The translations under genes were made by a program, and so were the position numbers. The notes beneath the pieces are model-generated. The model did not search any database. It was not told the origin of the DNA and saw only the letters and a list, made by a program, of their open reading frames with translations. Positions 24,240-35,929 of a stretch of 64,000 nucleotides of DNA are shown one piece after another (within the stretch, counting starts at the first letter, position 1; every line of letters starts with the position of its first letter). The stretch is from Phoenix dactylifera (taxonomy: Eukaryota > Streptophyta > Magnoliopsida > Arecales > Arecaceae): assembly GCF_009389715.1 (NCBI RefSeq), contig NC_052392.1:38187410-38251409 (forward strand), given 5' to 3'.

Positions 24240-24400
24240 CTCCCAAATTCCCAAATCGTAATCTCCAATCGGCTCGGCTCGTCCCGGGCCCGACCGGACC
24301 GAATCCCCTTCACCCCCTCTCCCACCTCGCGCCGCCGCCTCGATCTCTTCCTTTCACCGCGGTAGTCTCCCGCAATCCAGGGGAACTTGGGTGACATCTC
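24240..24400 (+). promoter_or_regulatory. probable promoter and non-coding first exon of the bromodomain gene
   Basis: A sharp GC-rich, CT-rich island (24250-24400) in AT-rich surroundings, with a plausible splice donor GGTGACATC at about 24389. The first good start codon of the gene is 2.1 kb downstream, so a leader intron holding the MITE at 25728 is inferred. Confidence 0.35.
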
Positions 24401-25727
24401 TTCTCCTCTTCTCTTCTTCTTTCTAAAACAGATTGAAACCCTACTCTTTTTTTTTCGCGTAGAACCATGGATCCATGGTTAGGTTTTCTTGTTCCGATCG
24501 ATAGCCCTGCCAACTGCGGGGTGGAGTTTGATCGATTCTTGAACTTTAGAATAGTTATTGTTTCCTTTTCTTAGACTGGGTGTCATGTAATGGTAGTTTT
24601 AACATGACTATTTTCAAGAAGTCAGGTGCGTCTGATAAGAAATTCGTGGGATTAGTTCTCAATTGTCTCGAGGTCATTCCGACTGTCGATGCATGCGGTG
24701 AAAGTTTTGGTTTTGGAGGTTAAGCTGTTGATATGAACCATCTGGTCGCTGTTTTAGAGATCTGATTTTTGTTTTAATTGGTGTTTTGGTTCTTCAAGTA
24801 CCAATTAGGTCGTTCAATTATGTAATTTTCTTCTTTTAGAGTGGCATATAACTGTTATGGGCTTGTTACATGATACAGAATGGTTGGTTGGTCTTTGATC
24901 ATATGTTGGTTGAATCCTGGAAGTGATCTTGTGTGTTTTTAACTTGCTCGGATTTTTGATAGAAATTATATGATTATCTATCAGAAAATTATCTAGAATA
25001 TCAAAGCTAGATTCTTTTTTTTTTTTTTTAAATTGAAAATTTTTGTATTTGTTGGGTTGGCTAACATAGTATTTTTGCTGATCACCTTGTATATCAATCC
25101 ACTTTCACAGCGAAGTGTTGCGTTTTCTACAGCATGATTTACCATTAATCTGTGCAGGGATGTGCTGCAACAAAAACAAGTTATCAATTTATATGTCGGC
25201 AGAAGTCGTCTACTATTTTAAGACCTCATATTTTGTCTAATTTGCTTGTCTCTTTAGACTTTCTGATGTATTCATTTCATTATTTCGTTAGTATATACTA
25301 CAAACATCTATCTGTCGCTCTGCAGCTGTAGCTTGCCACATCCTTCGGTAATTTGGGAGTTGTTTATCATCATATTTGTGGAATGATCAGTTCACCCTTT
25401 CTTAGCAGTTGCATTCATCATAAGTCTGTATTTCCTGATTTTTTTTTAAAAGCTCGAGAGGAGTGTAGGAATGAAATTAGGGGAATGTGTTTATTAGCTC
25501 CCTGAAACTTGGGGCATGCATTGCAGGTGCACTGTTTGGTGGGTTCCTCTATGAGATTGTTTCAAATTCATTTACTGTTTTAGATTTTTATCCAAACTAA
25601 TCATCTGAGTATAGGGAGTTGTTTTTGTTAACATGATACTTTAGGTTGCAGCAGTGTGATCAGACATTGATCAGTGTTCAAAGTCAAGTTTATTGTATTT
25701 GATAAAGTCTGTAATACACAGCTCTTA

Positions 25728-26023
25728 GGCTGCGTTTGGTTGTAGAATATGTTAACTTGGTGTAAATGGGTTGGTTTACTCCTAACCCACTTTTCTCTGG
25801 AATAAACTACTTCAAGTCTTCAACCTGCATGGTAGAATAGTTCACTTATCATTAGGTAGAAAAGTAGCTCTACCAGTTTGGCAATATACCCACTTTACCC
25901 TCAGAATGAATTAGTTGTTTTTGTAGTTTTCTAGCATTTGGTGCGATAAAGTGGAATAAATAGAGTAATGGGGCCTTTGTTTGTTCCACTTAACCCTCCT
26001 TTATTCCACAACCAAATGGAGAC
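25728..26023. mobile_element. Tourist-like (PIF/Harbinger-type) MITE
   Basis: 296 bp. The left end GGCTGCGTTTGGTTGTAGAAT pairs with the reverse complement of the right end, AGTCTCCATTTGGTTGTGGAAT. TTA is duplicated on both flanks (25725-25727 and 26024-26026), which is the signature of PIF/Harbinger insertion. Located in the inferred leader intron of the bromodomain gene; no ORF. Confidence 0.7.
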
Positions 26024-26478
26024 TTAAAGTATATTTTGCAAATTTTGGCTGATGCATATCGATTGGTTGAGATGGTTCTTCGACAACTTTTTCCATCAGT
26101 TAGATAAATGTGGAACAATAGAAAAGTTGTCATAATTTGATAAATGTTTCAGAGAAGGTTGCTTGAAATATCATGAGATTCTTCCATGTTTTAGATTTAG
26201 GAAACCTATCACCAAAAGAACATGTCTTTATGTTAAAAAAGGCCTCAAGTGAGAAAAATGCATGATCACATGAGAGATCTGAGGCATATCCAGGATTCAA
26301 GTTACTATGTTGTAATTGCTTTAGCCTTTCTTGTTGAGGAATAATGTCATTAAGCAGATTTCTGTCTTCTAATGCTATTTAATTACCTGGTTGCTGTACT
26401 GCTCTGTTGACTAGTTGCATGTTGCTCTCTAAAAGGTGTGATTATCATGGGAACATCATTCATTGTGATTTTTGCTGG

Positions 26479-29400
26479 GTTATGGAGAAGCGTGTGCTGA
26501 AAATCAAGCTAAAGGCTTTGGGTACAAGAATAGCTACTGATAGTGCTCCAGACAGAGGAACTTCTGGTCTACTGCTCCAAGATGCTGCATTTACTGGCTT
26601 AGCATCATCATCTGAAGAGAATATTCCTACAAATTATAGGAAAGACATGAAACGCAAGCGCAGACCTAGAGCAGGTCATAAGAAAGGGAAAAAGAAGAGT
26701 TTGGTGAATAATCCAACCTTGTCTCCAGTACGTGTAAACACAGAAGATGATATTTTGAATCAGGCTGATGATGGTCAGCTTAATTCTGAAATGGATAATG
26801 AATCACCTTCCCTTGGATCGGATAAGCTTAGCACCATGTCAAGTATTGGTGCTGATATGCCAAATGACAAATCAACGGGTAAAACAGGGCCCAGTCGGGT
26901 TAAGGTAAAACTCAGATCCTCGAGAGTATTGGAACCTCATCGAAGTTATTCGGATGCACAAACACCAAGTAATACAGATAAGAGTAATCCACGAGTGGCC
27001 TTGGAAAAGGAGGATAGTACTTATTCTGATGGACAGACATCAGAAAAGCAGAATGCTGTTTCAGAACAATTACCAAGAAAAAGTGGCAGCATCAAGATTA
27101 AATCTTCAAGGGGCTTAGGTCTGTCGAATGAAATCATGCCAGACAAAAATGTCAATAAGCTAAATGGTCCACAGATACTGGGTCAGAGAAATTTGGTTCT
27201 TGCAGATGATGAAAAACATGTGGGTCCATCAATGCCCAGGAATTTGAAACAAGGGGAAATAACACTGCCTTCTAGGGACCCTCGTTACAAGGCGAAAGAG
27301 TTGAATGCTGCACTGGTGGTATGTAGAATGTTTGTTTGAATTTCTGAAATTATCAAAGACCTATGCGATTTATTTTGGTTCTTTTTTTGTTATGTTTCAG
27401 GTGATTAAAAAAGTCATGAAAATGGAAGCAGCTGTGCCCTTCAATGCCCCTGTCAATCCTGATGCTCTGGGGATACCTGTAAGTATTATCAGATACTTCA
27501 GATATGGAGGATGTATCCTCTTTCGAGATGCATAAAGAAGAAAGAATTGGGGACGGGGTTTTTGGGAGGCTATTAGGGGCACTTCGAACCATTTCTTTGT
27601 GTTCTCCTTCACTTTATCTTGCAGCTACTGTTGCTAGTGCAATTTGTCTAATGACAATCAGTCTTTCTCATTCAAGAATATATTGCCCTAAATTTCATGG
27701 TTCCATTCACGCCATGGTTGCAGATCTCTGCAAGTCTGCAACATCACATTTTGCCATATTCATTTCAAAATTTTATTTCTCAAGTCTATCAGCTCGATGT
27801 TTGAAGTTGCCCTGGCCGAATCTCTTAACTAATAGTTTCGGGCTCTGGACCTTGGAAATTTCAGTCTGATTAGCTATTGAGTAACAATAGTTCTCTCAAT
27901 TACCTCTAATTGATGTTTCTGTTTAATTAGCGGATTTGAAATGTGCATGCTAGACTTGAACCCTACCAGACCATTTGCCTCGCCAGATGCATTCTTGCAT
28001 GCATGTATACATATATAATAGATATCTTTTTATACTCTTTAATTGAATTAACCAATGCTAACTTATCTGTTTCAGGATTATTTTGATATTATAGACACTC
28101 CAATGGATTTTGGCACTATTTGTCATGAGCTAGAACGTGGCCATAAATACTTGAACTCAGAGGATGTTTATAAAGATGTGCAATATATATGGGAAAACTG
28201 CTATAAGTACAACAACAAGGGTGATTATATTTTGGACCTTATGAAACGGGTGAAAAAGAATTTCATGAAGTACTGGTTGGCAGCTGGGTTGTATTCTGAT
28301 ATGCCAAGTAGTGGTGAGTATGAGACATGAATTTTGGCTAATAATAATACTCACTATCTGTTGTTATTGTATATGAAAATGGCTTTCCTCCTTTATTACT
28401 TATAACAATTTTAATTGTAGTTTAATAGTTCTATTTTTGTATTCAATCATTCATGATAGCAGTTGGGCTTCTATGACTTTGGCTTAATTTTATGTGTGAG
28501 TTTTTGTCCCCCCACCTCTCTCTCAATTGAAGCTATTTAACATTGAATGGAACAATGGAGTTGCTTAAATATAGATAGTCTTCTCAACAGATGCAAATTC
28601 AGTTAAAGGATTGAGTACGTTGTGTGTTAAACATGGTCATATCTTTTAAGGTTTTGAATGACAAATGGTCCTCTCAATGTTCAATGAATAGGAACCAAGA
28701 GCAAACATTAGTAGATTAACCTCTAATCAAAGATTAGAAGTTAAATGAGAAAGGAAGTGGTGGCTGTCCATGCATATGGAGGAAATTATTTTTGACTAAC
28801 AGGACCTCATGTGTATGAAGGCAAGATAAATAAAAGATCTTTGAAGTTTCAGCATTTCTCATTCTCAAGCAACAAAAATGGTATGAAAATCGTTCATAAG
28901 CTAGAAAGCTGTTTCTAGAAAGCTCAGTCATCACCCAATTTTTTCCCATGTTTTGAGTTCCTATGATAAAGGCAGAATAAATGCTTGCAAATCTTTTTCA
29001 TAATATTTATCATATTCTCAAGTGATAACCCATATATAGTACAGTGGATCTCATACATGATAGTTACATGTTCAATCAAAATAATGACTGAAACATGACA
29101 TAGAGAGATATTTACCACATGCGGAAAAGAAATTGCTAGCGTGCTCTAGAACCTCAAATTAAGAGGTTTTGCCTAAAATTATCTCCCCGTTCTTTCATAC
29201 TTTCCAATTTTTCTTTAATGTTGAACATTTTCCTTTTCAGTTTCTCCATACTTTGTGACCAAAATTGATGTATTTCTGATAGGGCCAAAATGAATTTGTA
29301 AATCAGATCTCAGGGAGCTAGGGGCTTTGTTTGTTTGCGTGAGAAGAGTAGAAAGAAATACTTGGAAATAGCAAAGAGCAAAGAGAAGGTAATTCTGAAT

Positions 29401-32400
29401 TTTATGTTGTTTGGTCACATTAAGCTAGAAGAGGATATGAGACAAAGTGAAGTCTGCAACAGTAATGGTGGTGATGGATGTTGTGGGATGATGGCTAAAA
29501 TGGCAGTAGAAGTGGTAGTGATGACGGTGGTGACAACAATGATGGACTTGATGGTGGCTTCTTAAAGTTGGAGAGTCTTTTGAAATAGAAATACTGAAGG
29601 CTAATGTTTTTCTCCTTTGCATAACTTTATTTCGATTTATATCCATGCTCCTAATTTTACCTTCTGAAAGTCTAGAGATGTGATACTCGCTGTTTTCTCC
29701 ATGCCTTTTCCTTGTGGAGGGGCTTTAGTTTCTTCTTTACTACCAAGCCGAGTAAAATAGGTTTCTCTCTAGGTATATTATGTGCTTCTTTTATGCAAGC
29801 AAATGAATCTTGGGTTAAAACTGGGTCCTTGGAAGATGCTGACTGATTAGGACCATTTGATGCGCATGTTAGCTGGTAATGAACTGTTGAATTAACATTG
29901 TACTGCATTTTGTCTTTATTATTTTGGAATTTGAGAAACGGTGTGGTGTAAATTGCTGAACAATCATGGTAGAGAAAAATCTAAAGATATCTGCAATAAT
30001 ATACTCTGATCAAAATCTTGTTATTCGGTTAAATGTTGGGGTTTGTGCTGTGTAATCTGATTGTTTACGTTTTGATGCCTTTTTTGGGCATTGTCACCCA
30101 TATTAGCTTGACTGCAGAGGCAGCTGGTTGGTCGACCTTTTTGTTTTCAGAATTGTTGTGTATAAATATTTGCAGTTGGCTCTTAAATTTTAATTATGAA
30201 GCTTGTGAACATCTTATCTACTTCTATAATAATGCATTAATATAGTCTTTTGTAATAATGTAGTAGAGTAAAAAGTCTTTCTTCTAAAAAATCAAACAAT
30301 GATATGATTTCTTTTTTCTTTTAGGTGCCACTGAAAGTACTCAGATTGAGGATGTTACATGTTCAGGTCAGGAAAAGTTGCATCCAAAAAGCAAGACAAA
30401 GCATAAGCGTCGACGTTATGGGTAAGTTGCTTGTCCAGCTTTAATGAGAGGAGACATTTTAATTCGGTCATTCATTAATTCTGCTAGGAGGATTATGGCT
30501 ACCCCTTGATTAGTCCGATCTTTTAAGAATAGAATGATCAAGCGATCTCTAACACTATTGGGCATAATCAAGATTGTCAATGAACCCTAGAGCAAGTAAG
30601 GTTATCATTGTTTTAGTCTTATTTATCTTCTTCTTCTTCTTACTTTTTTCCAGTAAGAAATGAAGAAGAGGAAGAAAGTAAAGTGGGCAAGTTGAAATTG
30701 AGGGTGAAATGTGAAAGAAGAAGAAATGACTGATGGCAATGATGAGATAAAAAAGAATGTAACCAACTGCAAAGGAAAACATTTTGTATTCAATGATGAA
30801 TTTTTATATTACAAAATTGTAATTTCCATAGAGCTTTATGTACAAAGAAACCTAGTCTTAGCCCTCCACCATCCATATTTACATTTCCTGAGTATATCAA
30901 TTTTTCAACAAGCAGCCTAATTGACAAATAATTGCAAGTTCAAAAGGCTGTAACATCTTTGATTTATCTCTCGGTGACCCTTTTAGAGGCCTTGATTTTA
31001 ATGGAGGGCCTGAGACACCTTTGTAGGAGCTTCTCCCAGATTATACTACAGGGTGTTAACGAAAGTTCCTCTGCAAAGCATCCCAACCTTCATAACAAAT
31101 AGATTAGTATTACATAGAGAAATTGACACCAAGAGGATGGAGACTAGTAACAACAGTAATACCATCATTATGTTGTTTTAAAATAATCAAGAAAGTTTTT
31201 ACCTTGCCTTCTGCTGGAGGATGAATTTCAAATTGGCAAATCTTGATTCGCTATTCGCAACATGTAAATCTTCTACTGACTGCTTCATGAGAGCAATTCT
31301 CTCTCTCTCTCTCTCTCTCTCATCAGTAGTTATTTCCAGAGGATTTTTTACTCTCTTGGTCAAACATATGATATGATTAAGATTGTGGAAATTTATTGTT
31401 TTTTCAAATTAAAAGGTCCAAGGATCAGAGGTTTCAAGGTTCTTCTCTTTGTGGTTCTTTATGTAATTGTATATAGAATCGCAGAAATTTCAATTTTAAA
31501 ACTGAATAAGTTTTTCTAATGCAGGATTGATCGCCACAAAAGCGACTGCCTATGTGCTGTCTGTGTTGTTAGGCGTCGTAGGAAGGAACGTGAAGAAAGT
31601 TCAGCAGTTCTGGAGAGCCAAATGGCAATAAGCAATCCTAATCTTCCCCAAGAGTTCAGGATTGAGGTTGGTACATACTGCTTCCTGACATTTGTTCATA
31701 ATCTAGCATTTGATGGATTTCATAATAATTATTTGTGTTAATATGAAATTATATTCAGAGCTTTAGATGCCCTTTAGAACTCATTAATAGATGAAAGAAC
31801 CTAGAAAGATATAACAGTATAGTTTCTGTCAAGAATTAACTTAGTTATAAATCTCATATTATGACAAATTTATAGAGCTTTTGTGAAGTATTAAATACAG
31901 AGAAAGAAATTTTAATATGTCTTATGTTGTTTGGATATTGTTTTAAATAACAAATAGGTATCAATAGGAAGTCATCTTCATGGAGGTGTTGTTAAGCTTA
32001 TCTTGATAAATGGGTTAACTTCCAAATTTTTTTCTCCTTATATATATCATGGACTTTACATTAATATCCAGTCAAGTCCTTTTAGTATCAGATACATGGT
32101 GAGAGATGCTAAAAGTTAAGCTCTCTTCTAACGTCTATCAGAAAATAACTTTTGAAATTTTGTCTGGTTAAACATACCTTAAGGTATACTACAATTTGTT
32201 TGGTTTGCTTTTAAGGCTACTAAAGTAATCAAGTTTTCAAGGAAATTTTTCTGGTCTTGGCCAGAGACCAGATTTTAATGTGCATTTTTCTCATTTGTTA
32301 GCATGAACTTGATTTTTTTTTCAAAGATCTATAAATGGTTGCAGTTTGTTCTAGTATTAGTGTAGGGAGAAGAGCAGTATCCAGTTATTTTGATGGCGCT

Positions 32401-35400
32401 GGCAGATAGGCTTTACCCTTTCATCTTTTGAATAGTATGCTGACCTTATTTTGTGGAAGATTAATGGATTATCTCATTGGAAAATAGAAGAGTTGAAGCC
32501 CTTTTGTTGTAGGCTCTGAATTTTAAAGAAGGATCCATTATCTTGGAAGGAGATGCTAGTTTATCATTTTCAAAACTTATGTGAGTTTCTATTCTTTAAT
32601 ATGAAGTGTCAGAAACGTACTTTTGGAGGTTCAGATGCATGTTCTTGTTTATGACAAAGTATGACTTAGCACATATGTTTGAAAGCAACCATCTGGTACC
32701 AGAAAACGAAGAAAAGTTGCCATATAAGTCAGAAGAGTTGGCCACAATCCCATGACATTGCATAGCGAAAAGACATGAGTCATAAATTATAACCTTGGTT
32801 ATAATAGACAAGCTTTCTTGTAATTATACCAGTCTGGCTTTATGAATCTTTCTGCCATGCATTTTGGTCAAATGAAAGAAAAATATTCACAAACTGCACT
32901 GGAACACTCAATGTTGTCGTGATTGGGATTGTCATAAAATGTAGAGGGGTTATCTTGGATCGCATTGTGGACCAAATTGTGGATTGAAAGTTATTTTGAT
33001 TCTTTTAAAATTTAAGAAATGTAAAAGAATTTGAAATTTGAAAAAAATAAGTCAACTATAGGGTAGATGAATGGATAATATGAGTTCAGTTTCCGCATGA
33101 TAAATCCATATGTAGCATGTCCAATGAGGCTAAGGTCGTACCGAATTAGTCAAGGTATCTATTTGCAGCCTATCATTCAATTATCATTTTACATAGAATA
33201 TTTTGAAAAATAACAATTTTATTATATGGTTGTTCCAAATAAAAACAGCCTCTTGCATTTAACTCCATGAACCTGAAATAATAGGCTTGCTAACTTTACA
33301 TAAGCAATGCTTATTAGTTGGAAGCCATATATCACATATTATAATATTTTGTCAAAAAAATTAAGTCCTATAGTCTAAGGGCTTGTATAGTTTTATAAGA
33401 TGGATCTAAATCGTATGTTCCTAACTAATCCTGATTTAAGGATGAGATCCTTATTTTTTGGGCCTCTTTCCTTGTCACGCCCCCGCTTCTGCGGAGCACG
33501 TGAGGCACCCAGTGCCCACGTGGGGGCCACATGAGGGGGGACCGCGGGGCTCCCCTGCCAGATATTGTCCGGTTCCGGGGCTTCACGCAAGCGTCCTTCA
33601 CCCCTCTCCGGTTTTATTTTCCACCCAAAACGCGTCTGCAGGATTAGGAGACACCCGCCTTATATGCCCAGGCTCTGGAACGAGTCTTTCCGATGTGGGA
33701 CTATTGGGCCTCACACCCTTCCCACCATCGGACAAGAGCCGTCCTCGGCTCTGATACCAAATGTCATGCCCCCGCTTCTGCGGAGCACGTGAGGCACCCA
33801 GTGCCCACGTGGGGGCCACATGAGGGGGGACCGCGGGGCTCCCCTGCCAGATATTGTCCGGTTCCGGGGCTTCACGCAAGCGTTCTTCACCCGAGGGGAA
33901 CACGGGGCTCTCCTGCCAGATATTGTCCGGTTCTGGGGCTTCACGCAAGCGTCCTTCACCCCTCCCCGGTTTTGTTTTCCACCCAAAACGCGTCTGCAGG
34001 ATTACGAGACACCCGCCTCATATGCCCAGGCTCTGGAACGAGTCTTTCCGATGTGGGACTATTGGGCCTCACATTCCTGATCGTAAGATCTAGAATGTGA
34101 ACCATTGAATTTTAGCAACTACATTATTATTAGCTGACCAAGCCAGTTACCACCCTAAACTGACCCACAAACAGCCTTATATCATGGCTGCCAGTGTATG
34201 GTCAGGATGTCAAATTTGTAATTGTGGGATTAAATGATGTTTGTCAGGATATATTCTGTAATTGTGGACCATATGGATTTTTAAGGAAATTTTGGCCCTC
34301 TCTTTTTTTTTTTTTGAAGGTAAAGGTGGAAGGAAATTTTGGTCCTCATGCTGAAAATATAGGGAAAGGAGTCTTATCTCACCAAACCTGTGACAAGCTC
34401 GGAAACAGCACAGTCTAAATTTTTAATTTCTCAATTTGTTTGACACGACTTTGTAGTTGGGTTATAATGTGAATCTTGATGCAGGCCAATCAAAAAGCAC
34501 TTTTAGGGCCTGTTTGGGAGCTCTTCGCATGATCTGGCAGGATAGCCCAGGAATGGAATGTGTGGGCAGGGAGGGAGAAAACCAGAGAGTGGGAGAGGAA
34601 AAGAGCCTGGGGGTCTTATGGCCCACTTCCAGTGGGAATAATAAAAACCTAGGGAGGTCTTTTTTTTTTTTTTCAAATACTGTTGTGAGGGAGGCACTGG
34701 CATCGACGTTGTCACTTCCTCTCACACTCGCTCCCTCCCTTCACAGGGCTCTCTGATCCTGGCCTATCCTGCTGGGTTTTAACCAAACAGGCCCTTAAAG
34801 TTTTCTGTTAATGGTGAGAATTCTTGTTTCATATGCTGCTTTTAGTTTCTATTAATAGTGTGATTTTCTCCTGATGTTGCTCGATCTATTTTACTTCCTA
34901 AATGCTTAATGTGGTTATAAGTAACCACATTACGAAAAATAATCAGAATTCTCATGTTTCAAAATGCTGAAATCAATAACATTACCATTTATCCATGGAG
35001 TGTAATAGAAATGTCTTAGTTTAATCTTCAAGGCCTTATTATGTTTCTTGTTTTGCTTGATATCTGCATGCCAATTTGATTTATCATACGTTGCAGGAAG
35101 CCTCTCCTGTAGATAACCCTTGCAGTGAGGATGCTACCTCGAGCTTGGACCGCTCTCCAGAGACTGATGCCAATGTGGATATGGAAGACGTTGAAAATGA
35201 ACTGACGATTGAGACCCCTGAGCTGATGGACATTCAAGAAAAGGAGACAGTAGAAAGTGAAATGGAACTAGATCACGACCCAAGTGGCAGAACCGGACCT
35301 CACCATTCATTGCCAATTGAAAATGGAACAGAGGATTCTAATCCACTGTCTCAAGAAGAAATGGAGGCAACGCAACCTGGAGACCAGACGGTTGACACAG

Positions 35401-35929
35401 TTGTGCGGCAGAAGGAAGCAGCAGTTGCCCATCATCATCCAGAGGAGGCGCAAAAGAAACCAGGGGTAAGTTTTGAATGCTTTTGCTCCCCCTCCCACCT
35501 CCTCTCTCTCTTTTTTTAAGATTTAAAAACAATTGCGTGGATCACATTAACAAGCTTGCCGGTATACCCATGCATCACAAATGAACACAGGGGGCATGTA
35601 CTTCTGAATGCCATCATGCATGAACTTTTTTTTTTTTTTTTTGGTAGGGGGGGGGATGTGCCTCTGAATGTATACGAGTCGGTGGATATTGCATGTGTTT
35701 TGATATTAGCACTGATTGGCTGCAGGAACCTTCAGTGAGGAATCAGCTGATCAAGATGCAAGAGAATATTGTGCAAGAAGAAAACCATTCAATCTTGTGG
35801 TTATGCAGGAGCCTTTTTCCGAGCAACGTTAGGTCTGCATGGAATGGACCCCATTCTTTAACCCGGCGACATGTTTCGGTACGAGATAGCCCCATCCACG
35901 CTGCATTGGCAACATTCATGAAACCATAA
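26479..35929 (+). CDS. bromodomain-containing nuclear protein
   Basis: Likely a chromatin reader of acetylated histones. Seven coding exons: 26479-27318, 27401-27478, 28076-28313, 30325-30421, 31525-31666, 35097-35465 and 35726-35929; 655 aa with consistent phases. Residues 1-270 are low-complexity with basic tracts (KRKRRPR; KKGKKK), which suggests nuclear import. The bromodomain spans about 272-375, with the ZA-loop FNAPVNPDALGIPDYFDII, then PMDFGTI, and NCYKYNN, where N352 is the acetyl-lysine-binding Asn. Next come a basic KHKRRRYG and an HxxxCxCxxC motif (422-431) followed by RRRRKEREE, then an acidic Glu-rich region (about 470-560). It resembles a plant single-bromodomain group annotated as DNA-binding bromodomain proteins; the partners are unknown. 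The start at 26479 has G at -3 and +4; an in-frame ATG at 26419 has poor context. Intron 5 (3.4 kb) holds an LTR element and a MITE. Confidence 0.88.
31297..31320. repeat. (CT)n microsatellite in bromodomain-gene intron 4
   Basis: Twelve CT units, about 200 bp before exon 5. Confidence 0.85.
33473..34073 (-). mobile_element. miniature LTR retrotransposon (SMART-like, family 2), copy A
   Basis: Inserted antisense in intron 5 of the bromodomain gene. Read on the minus strand: a 5' LTR (34073-33762, 312 bp) beginning TGTGAGGCCC and ending TGACA; a 46-bp internal region (33761-33716) with primer-binding site TGGTATCAGAGC, matching the initiator Met-tRNA 3' end, and a purine tract GGTGGGAAGGG; then the 3' LTR (33715-33473, 243 bp). 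A perfect 5-bp duplication TTCCT flanks it (33468-33472 and 34074-34078). The 5' LTR is longer because of a 69-bp tandem duplication (second unit at 33893-33961). There is no coding capacity, so it needed trans-acting proteins. ORFs running through it are LTR sequence, not genes. Confidence 0.9.
34506..34794. mobile_element. Tourist-like MITE in bromodomain-gene intron 5
   Basis: 289 bp with terminal inverted repeats GGGCCTGTTTGG and CCAAACAGGCCC and flanking TTA duplications (34503-34505 and 34795-34797). This combination is typical of PIF/Harbinger-derived Tourist MITEs. No ORF of interest. Confidence 0.8.

Noticed and set aside
33598-34100. Overlapping ORFs of 75-135 codons on both strands
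   Set aside because: They are internal to the GC-rich LTRs and recur in both LTRs and in the copy at 53 kb; stop-poor because of GC content.
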